Assembly (NCBI GenBank): GCA_019918135.1
Contig: WBZZ01004731.1
Location: 67,001-131,000 of the forward strand
Length of the DNA stretch: 64,000 nucleotides
Direction: 5' to 3'
Source of the DNA: Paulinella micropora
Lineage: Eukaryota > Cercozoa > Imbricatea > Euglyphida > Paulinellidae
Position 1 is the first letter of the stretch, and each line of letters begins with the position of its first letter. Below are positions 9,301-16,178 of the stretch, in pieces. The notes under the pieces are model-generated. The model was not told where the DNA came from. It saw only the letters and a program-made list of their open reading frames with translations, and ran no database searches. Both the position numbers and the translations under genes were made by a program.

Positions 9301-11996
9301 TCGAGTCCTGCCAACATTACCCCAATCGCACTCTTGTCATTGGAATGCTGGCCCAGGGCGAGGAAGAGCGAGCGGTCCTGTGGCAAAAGTGGCAACCCAC
9401 GTTTGAGGACACCCTCAACGAGTACTTCCGCCGCTACCAGTGCTACCTGCGGCTAGAGCTGCTCGACGCGCTCCCCGCTCTCCCAGCGGGCTTCTGCAAC
9501 GGCTCGTCGGCGGCCGCGACGACGACGACGGCGGCGTCGGCTGCGGCGCCCGAGCCCCTGCGGCGCGACCTCTGCCCCGTCGACTTTGTCTTTTTGGACC
9601 CCGGCACGTACCTGCGGGAGCAGCAGAACTACTCGCTCCAGGCGCTCGCGTCGGTCGTGCGCATCTTCAACGGCAGGCCCAGCCCCTTGTATGGCGGGGT
9701 TATTTTTGCGCGCAGTGACCGCCTGCTGCCCGGCACACCTACCCCCACGATCGAGGATTTAGCCAAGTACGGCCAGAGCGTTGGCCTAACCCTGTGCATT
9801 CCCAGCCGGGATTCGTTTGCGGGTTTCCACCTGCAGTGGTACGAATTCTTTAAGCGTGGCTATAACTTGCAACACGTTTTCCAGGGGCGCGTGAAGGCGA
9901 CCGGCAGCTATGCCAGCGTGCTAGAGAAGGTTTTGAACCCCCTGGACCCCTGCCAGGTGGGCATGATACGCACCTCACACATCGAGCGGGCCGTGTCACT
10001 CGGCTTGTATCGCATTGAGGACTTCAAAATTATCAACGCCCAGAACCACCAGGGCTACGACGAATTCATTTCTACCGAGCTATACTACGAGTGGCCACTC
10101 GCGGCCTTGGCACACGTGGAGGCCGAGCTGCGCGCCTTGGTACCCGTGCCTCTGCTGGCACTCCGTGAGTGGGACGCGGCGGCCATCGCCGGGGAGCACG
10201 CGGGCTTCACGCAGTCCTTTGAGTACTCTGCCGCTCAGAACATGCAATACCAGCTGGGCCTCGCAGCCGACGCTTCCTGCGGCCCCGGCTCGTACCGGCA
10301 GCCGCCCCCCCCAGCCGCTGCCGAGGGGCTGCTGGGCAAGTGTGTACCCTGCGCGGAGGGACGCTATAGCCCCTACGGTACGCTGGCCGAGTGCCTGCCG
10401 TGCCAGCCCGGCTACTATGCGCCCGCGCCCGCGCCCAGCGGGGCTGCGCTCTGCCGCAGGTGTCCGTTCGGCACCAACGCCCTGGGCACCGCCAACCGCG
10501 GCTGCGTGCCCTACGTCGACATACTGGAGCCGCCTCGCCCTGCGCGCTGGGCGGTTCTGGCCATGACGCTGGCCGCTGCGGTCGGCTGCAGCGTGGTCTT
10601 CGCGCTGATTATCAAGTTTAGAAAGAGCCGGCTTATTAGGGCCTCTAGCTTCCACTTTAGTCTCGTGCTGGTTGCGGCTTGCGGGGGGGTCTGTGCCTCC
10701 GCCGTGTTATTCGCCTTGCCGCCCTCTCCCGGCTCAGGGCTGTGCGCTCTGCGCTGGTGGGTTCCTTGCCTCCTGTCTTCCGTGGTCTTTGGCGCCCTGT
10801 TCTCCAAGACCTACCGCCTGTACGCCATCTTCCGCATCTTTGAACCCGGGCAGAAAGTACAGGTGGTGCGCTTCAAGGACACCAAGGTGGCCCTCATGGT
10901 TGCTATCTTTGTCGGAGCAACCGCGGCCGTGCTCGCCGTCTTCTTCCTGGCGCGGCCTTCTGTGTTTGAGTTGCAGGACCTCACACCGCCCGATCAGAAC
11001 TATAGAACCCTCGTCCGGGCCTGCAGCATCGATCGGGTCTTCCCCCCGCTAGTCTTTGGTCTGTATGTGGCTGTGCTCGTCGGCCAGAGCTGGCTGGCCT
11101 TCCGGGTCCGCCGGCTACCGAGCGTTTTCAACGAGAGCAAGCTGATCGCTTGGTTGCTCTACAACACTGTCTTTTTAGGGCTCGTCGGCCTCACCGTCGA
11201 TTTCCTGCTGGACCGCGGCCAGGTCACGGCCAAGCTGACGGTGCGCGTCGTGGCCATCATGCTGGGCGGGCTTACCCCTGTTTGTGTGCTCTACGGGCCC
11301 AAACTGCTTTTAGTATACCAGAAACGTACGGAGGACTCCGCGTATTCCAGCGACACCGCCGCCCCACGCCCGGCAGTCGGGCTCCTACGCACCAACCGCC
11401 GGGCACAGCCGCCGGCGGCTACGACCACGCCGCCGCAGCCGAAGAAGGCGGTGGCCGCGGAGAAGAAGAATAATAATAGCGCGAGCGGTGACGAAGCTCA
11501 GTACCAGCCCGTACCGTCGTCGCAGAAAGAACTTCTACCCCAGGTGACCACCTCGGATCTCTCCAGCAGCAGCGGCCAGCAAGAGGAGGCCTCGCCCCTC
11601 TTGCCCGCGTCTCCCAGCAACGCGACCAGCCCTGACCAATGGGCCAGCGCCCCACCCGCCGTCGAACCAGCGGTCAAACCAGCGCCGCCCCGGAAGATCG
11701 AGCTACAATTCTTTGCCGACCCCTATATAGCTGGGAATGAACAGGTCTTCGATCTCAGCCAGCTCCCCGGGGCAGCCGAGCACGTTGGTCGACTGCAGCT
11801 CAACAGGCAACGAGCCCTTGGCCAGGGGCCCCGTCGCAGCAGCCTCCCGATCTCGATCGAAAGGGGCCCACCTGCCTCCCCACCCAACCGCCCAAGCACA
11901 CCCCACGCACTCGCCCGCTTAAGTCTGCAGCTAGCACAGGGCGAGCAGCCGGCTGCTCGGCCGGAACGCGACAGCCAGGAGATGCACGTGGCGTAA
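3399..11996 (+). CDS. Giant class C (metabotropic glutamate/GABA-B type) GPCR with six solute-binding ectodomains
   Basis: The 2865-residue protein has a signal peptide (WISAGLWGCLAAVSLAG) and six repeated modules starting near residues 31, 413, 807, 1190, 1577 and 1977. Each opens with a pattern like IGM...W.PTFE.TLN.H.NRFGC and contains CAVS.DSFEGYLAQR.E; they resemble phosphonate-binding (PhnD-type) periplasmic proteins. Each module ends in a Cys-rich, ephrin-receptor-like GCC2/GCC3 segment (CxxCPxGTxxxxxGxxxCxxC). Residues about 2380-2640 form a seven-helix 7tm_3 domain: the IRASSFHFS signature, WWVPCLLSSVVFGALFSKTY, FNESKLIAWLLYN and YGPKLLL. A Ser/Pro-rich cytoplasmic tail of about 220 residues follows. 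It should sit in a cell or virion membrane and bind a small ligand. The RGS gene lies just downstream. I am confident of the class C fold, less so of the exact binding-protein family. It is intronless despite its size. Confidence 0.88.
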   Translation: MVVRWISAGLWGCLAAVSLAGYDRLAACEARGTLNVAMVALDGDYEQTRTSWAPTFETTLNKYLNRLGCFFRLEVWASEAELADALARGEAGLDLVFVGGGEAAYWQRRRSAVPIATLYRRYGEQQLLNKVGGLMLRRASRYPWLTELAALGAASDLTLCAVSAASFDGYLVQRYELWRRGLDVESVFGDRVLFTQQHRLALQGLVDGTCDVAFARAGTLHDFNQTVDGLQQPGWAYNLNDEFADSQAAVGLWLSTPLQYHEWTVLALPHVPREVWQEVRAVLTTIQADDPAAVAGGHGGFCGAEALSFALEEEVWYQLDLLPGGGVCAPGMERQPGVHGDLPGCVACLPGQYSLDGRGCQLCPPGTWASAGATACQPCAAGTGTASEGSAACLPLASLASYEPIEACRLFPNGTVTIVMAAGAVNEARTRAEWLPTFEDALNEHLNRFGCAARLEVLASDDRLLELAIWGQPAPGVLDLVFLPGGYVPYLAYHLSGARPVASVVRRYPGGRTYTKSGGVILCRSDDTRTNVSTLAELARSAALHQLTLCAPSYTSFEGYLAQGFEFYQYGVELGQAFPPERTYLTGGRHEEAVLGLWGLSDPAAAGAACDVALARSSTLEALVEQGRLNAHAVAVLHEQALPGFELRASTPLYTEGTLVALPHVADEIRLAVTTPLLAMQSNSEAAGFGGHAGFVAPRELVAEAEVWYQLGLMSIAGVCMPGSMRQATMCGEVAVCVQCASGTYNVDGRACLPCPAGTFNEQAGSTECQPCPAGLTTGSLGSTFCMLLTELATYEPLAECGLFRDATLRIGMVGNAALQQQWGPTFQDTINKHLGRFGCRVTLEMLASDTEMLQGRLLGAVNSSGLEFAFLAGGDVPRVLRHAPGTQPLASVVRKYSALHTYSKFGGVILRLRGSGGNQSNTLAGLAREAGQQPGLRLCAVSYDSFEGYLAQRYEFFKQGLELAALFPPERVRMTNGHDESVLGLWGVGAEKCDVALARTYALESLAGRALVNQAEVVVVNAQSYRGFKLAVSTELYTEWTLLALPHVSAAIRDAVRTPLLAMQSDTAAAMQGQHAGFVQPPDFAAEANVWYQLNLMDPVGGACAAGSTRAAAPAGSAAGCEPCAAGRYNQDGLACLPCPLGFRAGSLGSTLCELCPEGTTNDRVGSQRCEPASQLSTYEPLPGCEPAGRLLVVGISAVDGGREVTLRQWQPTLEEALNSHMNRFGCSFELRVLANDSELSAELMRGPGSGLDLAFLPGGDVPFFHYHLGAVPVASVVRKYGTQTYRHFAGVMVRRADTNQDLRTLADFSSAGRTLRLCAVARDSFEGYVAQWFEFFRHGLDLSAIFDLRRAHWAGEHRLSILGLYQQPGLCDVAFARSYALEALLAQGLVSGENYFVIEPAADVARAGFGLALSTPLYREWTLLALPARIQPSVWENARIPLLSMQAYSPAAVAGGHAGFVSADSDGYDAEARVWYELDLLDPAGHTCAPGHTRRASSSSLGRGCEPCPPGLYNRDGRASLPCPLGQFNNASGSTSCSDCAEGWTTLALGSTGCVQQARQEAIYEPIVACSFFVNNRIRIGMPAVDAQLDTTRGAWEPTFQQTLNAHMNRYNCSFRLQVLENDGVLRQRLRDSGGALDPLGLDLAFVAGGDIPFFQHMLNATPVASVLRRYDGQTYASFGGVLVKRTTNPALIGIETLAQLRALLFVGGVRPLRGCAVSADSFEGFLVHRLELFNHGLRVEELLSGGINFTGRHDEAVLGLWRPGGCDLALARTYTLEKLVLDGRVGLGDFRVLNEQQHAGFHLHSSTPLYNEWTLLALPHVAQEIWENMRIPLLALREYDQAATAGNHAGFIIPHGFAAPAEVWYQLNLLEPASWRCGPGYERLAQKEALRAPAWSKQSLRPCVPCAPGLYSASGLGTCLQCAPGTFGNLSGQAACLHCPAGRATRAYGGLECLPRDELIAYKPIESCQHYPNRTLVIGMLAQGEEERAVLWQKWQPTFEDTLNEYFRRYQCYLRLELLDALPALPAGFCNGSSAAATTTTAASAAAPEPLRRDLCPVDFVFLDPGTYLREQQNYSLQALASVVRIFNGRPSPLYGGVIFARSDRLLPGTPTPTIEDLAKYGQSVGLTLCIPSRDSFAGFHLQWYEFFKRGYNLQHVFQGRVKATGSYASVLEKVLNPLDPCQVGMIRTSHIERAVSLGLYRIEDFKIINAQNHQGYDEFISTELYYEWPLAALAHVEAELRALVPVPLLALREWDAAAIAGEHAGFTQSFEYSAAQNMQYQLGLAADASCGPGSYRQPPPPAAAEGLLGKCVPCAEGRYSPYGTLAECLPCQPGYYAPAPAPSGAALCRRCPFGTNALGTANRGCVPYVDILEPPRPARWAVLAMTLAAAVGCSVVFALIIKFRKSRLIRASSFHFSLVLVAACGGVCASAVLFALPPSPGSGLCALRWWVPCLLSSVVFGALFSKTYRLYAIFRIFEPGQKVQVVRFKDTKVALMVAIFVGATAAVLAVFFLARPSVFELQDLTPPDQNYRTLVRACSIDRVFPPLVFGLYVAVLVGQSWLAFRVRRLPSVFNESKLIAWLLYNTVFLGLVGLTVDFLLDRGQVTAKLTVRVVAIMLGGLTPVCVLYGPKLLLVYQKRTEDSAYSSDTAAPRPAVGLLRTNRRAQPPAATTTPPQPKKAVAAEKKNNNSASGDEAQYQPVPSSQKELLPQVTTSDLSSSSGQQEEASPLLPASPSNATSPDQWASAPPAVEPAVKPAPPRKIELQFFADPYIAGNEQVFDLSQLPGAAEHVGRLQLNRQRALGQGPRRSSLPISIERGPPASPPNRPSTPHALARLSLQLAQGEQPAARPERDSQEMHVA

Positions 11997-12183
11997 CAAA
12001 AAGAAAAAAGAAAAAAAACAAACCAAGAAAGAAGCAGTCAAGCTCTCTCTCACCCCCCCCCCACCCTTGCCCTCTCTTTCTCTCTCTCCCCCCCCCCCAC
12101 CACGTACGAACTTATCTCTTGCCCTCCCCCCCCCCCTTTGTACTGAGTTCGGGGCTGAATCTTTAAGACGAAAATTAAAAAAA
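11997..12183. other. Pyrimidine-rich spacer between receptor and RGS genes
   Basis: The 187 bases hold A-rich then C/T-rich runs and GACGAAAATTAAAAAAA just before the RGS ATG. No clear poly(A) signal for the receptor is seen, so a shared transcript with the RGS gene is possible. Confidence 0.35.
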
Positions 12184-13341
12184 ATGGAGAGAACCATCTC
12201 AGGCTCCGAGTTTTCAGCTAACTCAGCCGGAAAGTCCGTGCAGCCAGCGCACAGTTTCTTGGAGTCACTGCCGCCCTTTGATTTAGACAGCATACTAGAA
12301 CATGAACCAGCCAGGCTGGCTTTCCGCTGGTTCTTGCACGAACGACTGTGCGAGGAAAATCTGATGTTTTGGATTGATGCCCAGAAGTACAGGCTCCTGG
12401 CGCGACGCGAAATAGAAAAGCAACCCTTGCGTGTCATGGCTGCAGCCATCAAACTGTGGCAACAGTATCTAGCTAAGAATGCAGAGCATGAGGTCTCCCT
12501 GCCTTCTAGCGTTTTTTCGAGTATCCAACAGCTCTTGGAGGCCCTGCGCTGCGGGATCTATACCTTTGCCGAGGCGCAGGATTTGGTGTACAATGACATG
12601 TTACATGGCTCGCTGCCCGGCTTCGTTTCCAGTGGGGCCTACCACCGCATGCTAGTAGGCCTTGCACTTGATCTGGCGCCCTCCTTCTTGCAGCGCGAGA
12701 ACGTGCTACCGTTCGAGGCGGCCATGCCACACCCGCTCGTTCGCGCCGTGTTTCGCGCCTGGCTGCTCGCGCGCGCTTCTGATAGTGGGCCCAGCAGCGA
12801 TCTCCAAACCTTGGACTACTTGTTAGAGGTCAACCGCCTCAAGCAAGCCCCCTACAGCCGCGGCGAGCAGGTTGCACGGTGCACGCAGGTGGAAGGGGTC
12901 ATACGCGCGTTGCTCCCGCACATTGCCCCTGACTATGCTGACACAGCCAACACAGCCAACAAGCCCCTGACTGTTACTGTACAGATGCTCTTCGCCGCTA
13001 TGCCCGCCATAAGCAGCCGGGTCAAGTCCGAGCTCTATCCTAGCTTCGTCCAAAGCCCTATCCACCGCCAGTTGGTGCACACTGTGCAGAGGCTGGCACG
13101 GCTGGCTGCCACCGAACCAAACCCCCCCGGCCGATCCATGGCCCACATTATCAGCCAGTTCGACCAACTTACCAGCTATGGCCAGGAAGATGGGGCGCCC
13201 GCACCCGCGCACGCGCCCGCCCCCTCTCCCGCGGCCGCGCCCGCGGCGCACGCCCAGCAGCGTTGGCGCTGTGCTTTCTGCAGGAGCGAAAACCTGGCCC
13301 GGAAGAATCTGTGTGGCAATTGTGGTCAGCATAAATCATAA
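12184..13341 (+). CDS. Tandem RGS-domain protein with a C-terminal RanBP2-type zinc finger
   Basis: The ATG at 12184 follows an A-rich leader and gives 385 residues. Residues 36-157 match a regulator of G-protein signalling (RGS) domain: EPARLAFRWFL, the signature CEENLMFWIDAQKYR, AEAQDLVYNDM and LPGFVSSGAYHRML. Residues about 182-298 look like a second, divergent RGS bundle (PLVRAVFRAWLL, LDYLLEVNRLKQ, LYPSFVQSPIHRQLV). An Ala/Pro linker leads to WRCAFCRSENLARKNLCGNC at 361-380, a W-x-C-x2-C-x10-C-x2-C RanBP2-type finger. RGS domains speed GTP hydrolysis on G-alpha subunits at the inner membrane; such fingers often bind ubiquitin or RNA. Its place 188 bases after a class C GPCR suggests it tunes that receptor or host receptors. 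Viral RGS proteins are very unusual. Confidence 0.85.
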   Translation: MERTISGSEFSANSAGKSVQPAHSFLESLPPFDLDSILEHEPARLAFRWFLHERLCEENLMFWIDAQKYRLLARREIEKQPLRVMAAAIKLWQQYLAKNAEHEVSLPSSVFSSIQQLLEALRCGIYTFAEAQDLVYNDMLHGSLPGFVSSGAYHRMLVGLALDLAPSFLQRENVLPFEAAMPHPLVRAVFRAWLLARASDSGPSSDLQTLDYLLEVNRLKQAPYSRGEQVARCTQVEGVIRALLPHIAPDYADTANTANKPLTVTVQMLFAAMPAISSRVKSELYPSFVQSPIHRQLVHTVQRLARLAATEPNPPGRSMAHIISQFDQLTSYGQEDGAPAPAHAPAPSPAAAPAAHAQQRWRCAFCRSENLARKNLCGNCGQHKS

Positions 13342-13352
13342 TCGTCTGTACT

Positions 13353-13358
13353 TTTATT
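13353..13358 (-). terminator. Poly(A) signal for the minus-strand secreted protein locus
   Basis: TTTATT on the plus strand reads AATAAA on the minus strand, 46 bases past the end of the minus-strand locus at 13404. The RGS gene ends only 12 bases away on the other strand, so the two transcripts converge. Confidence 0.4.
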
Positions 13359-13403
13359 TAAAAAAACAAATCTGCGTGGAGGGAGTTACTGTCGACTAGT
13401 TAG

Positions 13404-14659
13404 TTAGTTACTTGTCTTGTCTTTATACCAGCGCCAGGTCTCGGTGAGCAGCACATGGAAGGCGTTGGCAACATTGTGGGCACCGTCCATGCACCAATAG
13501 CTTGGGTGGCAGGTACTGTCGTTTTTTACTACGTCTCGGCGCACACCGGATATCACAGCCGCGTGGGCCCCCGTCTTCACCAGCATGAGCATGACCTGCA
13601 GCTCTGTGTCTTTGTCTGTTATGGGGTGAGGCCCACTGTATACTAGGTATCGGTGAATGTTCCGCCTGTGATTGGCCACTGCTACCATCCCGAAACCTCT
13701 GTCGTACACGTTATCGCCATCGGCATCACTCTTGTCCATCAACACACAATACTCTATCCCGTACGTACCGTCGGTAAACACGGAGAGAGACATGTGCGCA
13801 GCAATAGAAGAGCCTAGCTCCAAGCTGCTACACCCGCCATCACTCTCGAGCAGCGCGCGCATCACTGTCCTCAGATCATCCGCTTCGTTGACACTGGGAT
13901 ACTTGGCCGCCTGCCAGTAAGAGCTGGGCGCGTAATGGCTCTGGTAACACTTGCTTACTTCTGCCAAGAAAGTGTAGCCGGAAAGACAATCTATAAAGCC
14001 TCCCACACTAATACGTGGGGGGGAGGCAGGGTAGTGCTAGCGGCCCCAGAGACGGTCCCCGGCCCCTCCTCGTGCTCGGTTCGCTCACACATAAGACTGT
14101 CTGGACTCTCGGCCAAGCCCTCAGCGCACTGTGCGCGAAAGACTGTTTTCAGGGGCTGCACCCAAACGGAAGGACCCGGCACGCCATTCTCTGCTCGCAG
14201 CCGAATAGACTGCTCAACATGAATAAAACGCCCGTTAGGAAGTACCCCCGCCGCAAGCCCCTGCTCGCACAGTTTGTCTGCTGCAATGCCGTTGACGAAC
14301 CTTCCAAAAACGTTGGTGTAGGCTCTCAGATTGCAACTATTATCCATGCCGGTTCCGGCTGTTATGCTCTGGCTAGCGCTGACGACGGCTTTAGCCAGAG
14401 CAAGTGTGATTGCACAGGGCGCACCCCCGCCGCTGTAGGACGCTTCGTCCGTCGATTTGCCCCCTCCACACGTCAGGAAGGCATCCAAATCCGGACAATC
14501 CGTCACCCCCTTACCGTGCCACTGCACCCAGAAAGGCATGGGCCAGGGCTCGGCGGCGCTTGTTGGCGCGCTCGTGCTGCGCCCCGTCGCAGCTTCACAC
14601 ACAAAGGCTACTGCACATGTTGCCAGCAACGTGTGCAGTGGCAAGGCCCGGAATGACAT
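13404..14659 (-). pseudogene. YWxxWxG secreted family, copy 2, apparently broken
   Basis: The locus carries the whole family pattern on the minus strand: a signal peptide after the ATG at 14659 (LPLHTLLATCAVAFVCEA), the PFWVQWHGKGVTDCPDLDAF block, the PGPSVWVQPLKTVFRAQCAEG block, then the second domain with DADGDNVYDRGFG and HAAVISGVRRD. The pieces lie in two overlapping frames, so it looks broken in about one place; a sequencing error is the alternative. Divergence from the copies at 14807-17363 is much greater than those two show between themselves, so this is an older duplicate. Confidence 0.7.
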
Positions 14660-14806
14660 TTCTTAATTTAATATGTCCTGCGCAAAAAAAAGAACTACTT
14701 TTATTTTTAGTCTTCTCTCTCTCTCTCTCTCCCCTCCCCTCCCCTCTCCCCCCCTTTCGTCCTCTGTCCCCACACCCCCCCCCTCCCCCGTTGGCTTGCT
14801 TTCTTA
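14660..14806. other. CT-repeat spacer
   Basis: The spacer is a (CT)n run followed by CCCCTCCCC repeats. It separates two tandem minus-strand family members and contains no gene. Confidence 0.5.
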
Positions 14807-15991
14807 TTACGCAACGCTGTGGTCTACGTACCACTGACGAACTTCCAAGAGCACAGCGTGAAAGGCGGTTGCGATTCCGTGGGCGCCGTCCATGGCGTTA
14901 TAGTCTATCCGGCAAGCGCTAGCCTGTGCTGTAGCGTCTCGGCGCATGCCAGACACCACAGCCACGTGGCTCCCGGTTGCAGCCAGCAACATCATGGTCT
15001 GCACCTCAGTGTCGGTGTCAGACAGAGGGTGCGGCGCACTGTGGACTAAATAACGATGGATGTCAACCCTGCGGTTGGTCACTGCAATGAAGCCAAAGCC
15101 TTTGTCAAAGACACCATCTCCGTTGACATCTCTGCTATCCATCAGCAGACAATACTGCGAGCCGTAGGTGTTGTCGGTAAACGGGAAAATGGACATGTAC
15201 GCGTTGATAGCAGCGCCCAGCTGCACGCCGTTGCAGTCGCCGTCATTGTCCAGCAGGCTACGCACGGCGGCCCGGAGCTCCAGCACCTCCTGTGTACTGG
15301 GGAACTGGGGAGTGGGGTAGAACGACGCCGGTGCGTAGTAGTTTCTGTAGCACGAGGTCACTGAGCTCAGGTTCGCGCGTCCAGTCACACAGTTGATGAA
15401 GCCGGGCGAGGCGGTGGGCGCGGGGGGCGAGGTCGTTCCTGCAGGGGCCTGCGTTGTCAATGGCACGCACATTCCTGTCGCAGGGTTCACTACCCAGCCA
15501 TCGGCGCACTGCGCTGGAAAGATAGATTTGAGCGGCGCGACCCACGCGGTAGGGCCCGGTGCACTGGTGCTGCGACGCATGCGGATGGCCTGCTCAATGT
15601 GAATAAAGTTTCCAGACGGCAATACTCCAGTCCCCAAACCAGTGTTGCACACCAGATCCGGGTTGATGCCGTTTACCACACGCCCGAACACATTCTCATA
15701 GGCCTTGAGTGGGCAGCTGCTGGCATTCAGCGCGGTTCTGGCGACTACCGAGGCGGAGGCACTGACGGCCGCCGCCAAAGCGTACGTACGCTCACAGCGA
15801 GCAGTAGGCCCCGAGTAGGAAATGGTCTCCGTCGACAGCCCGTTCCCGCACGCCAGAAAAGCATCCAGGTCTGGGCAAGTAGTGGCGCCCTTGCCGTGCC
15901 ACTGCAACCAGTACGGAGTCGGTACGACAGTGCTTTGGGCTGTCGAGAAGGGCAGCAGCGCACACAGACCGAACAAAGCCAATGGCATCAT
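14807..15991 (-). CDS. YWxxWxG secreted family, copy 3
   Basis: The 394-residue protein has a signal peptide (MMPLALFGLCALLPFSTAQS). Domain one (about residues 25-180) has TPYWLQWHGK, eight or so cysteines and PGPTAWVAPLKSIFPAQCADG. A short Thr/Pro linker follows at about 183-195, then domain two with CVTGRANLSSVTSCYRNYY, the calcium-loop-like DVNGDGVFDKGFG, and GSHVAVVSGMRRD. It is nearly identical to its neighbour at 16179-17363; differences cluster near residues 20-35, 150 and the last 80. Secreted or virion-surface location is inferred; the biochemical role is unknown. Confidence 0.85.
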   Translation of the reverse strand: MMPLALFGLCALLPFSTAQSTVVPTPYWLQWHGKGATTCPDLDAFLACGNGLSTETISYSGPTARCERTYALAAAVSASASVVARTALNASSCPLKAYENVFGRVVNGINPDLVCNTGLGTGVLPSGNFIHIEQAIRMRRSTSAPGPTAWVAPLKSIFPAQCADGWVVNPATGMCVPLTTQAPAGTTSPPAPTASPGFINCVTGRANLSSVTSCYRNYYAPASFYPTPQFPSTQEVLELRAAVRSLLDNDGDCNGVQLGAAINAYMSIFPFTDNTYGSQYCLLMDSRDVNGDGVFDKGFGFIAVTNRRVDIHRYLVHSAPHPLSDTDTEVQTMMLLAATGSHVAVVSGMRRDATAQASACRIDYNAMDGAHGIATAFHAVLLEVRQWYVDHSVA

Positions 15992-16178
15992 CGTTGGGTC
16001 TTTTCTTTGTTTACTTAGGGTAGGTAAAAGAAGCTTTAATCAAATAAATTACCTGCTTGATTTTTGGTCTCCCCCTCCCCCTCTCTCTCTTCCCCCCCCC
16101 CTCTCCCCCGTTCATTAGCACTTTCTTGGCCCTTTTGTGCCTACTAAGTATTTGCTTATAAGCTTATAAGCTGGCTTA
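15992..16178. other. Spacer repeated after each tandem copy
   Basis: It holds AGGTAGGTAAAA, AAATAAATTACCT and a pyrimidine run, then a TTAGCACTTTCTTGGCCC block. The same layout recurs at 17364-17600, so the duplicated unit includes both flanks. Confidence 0.5.

Noticed and set aside
10080-10655. Minus-strand frame within the receptor gene (191 residues)
   Set aside because: It lies wholly inside the long receptor frame; open antisense frames are expected in GC-rich coding DNA.
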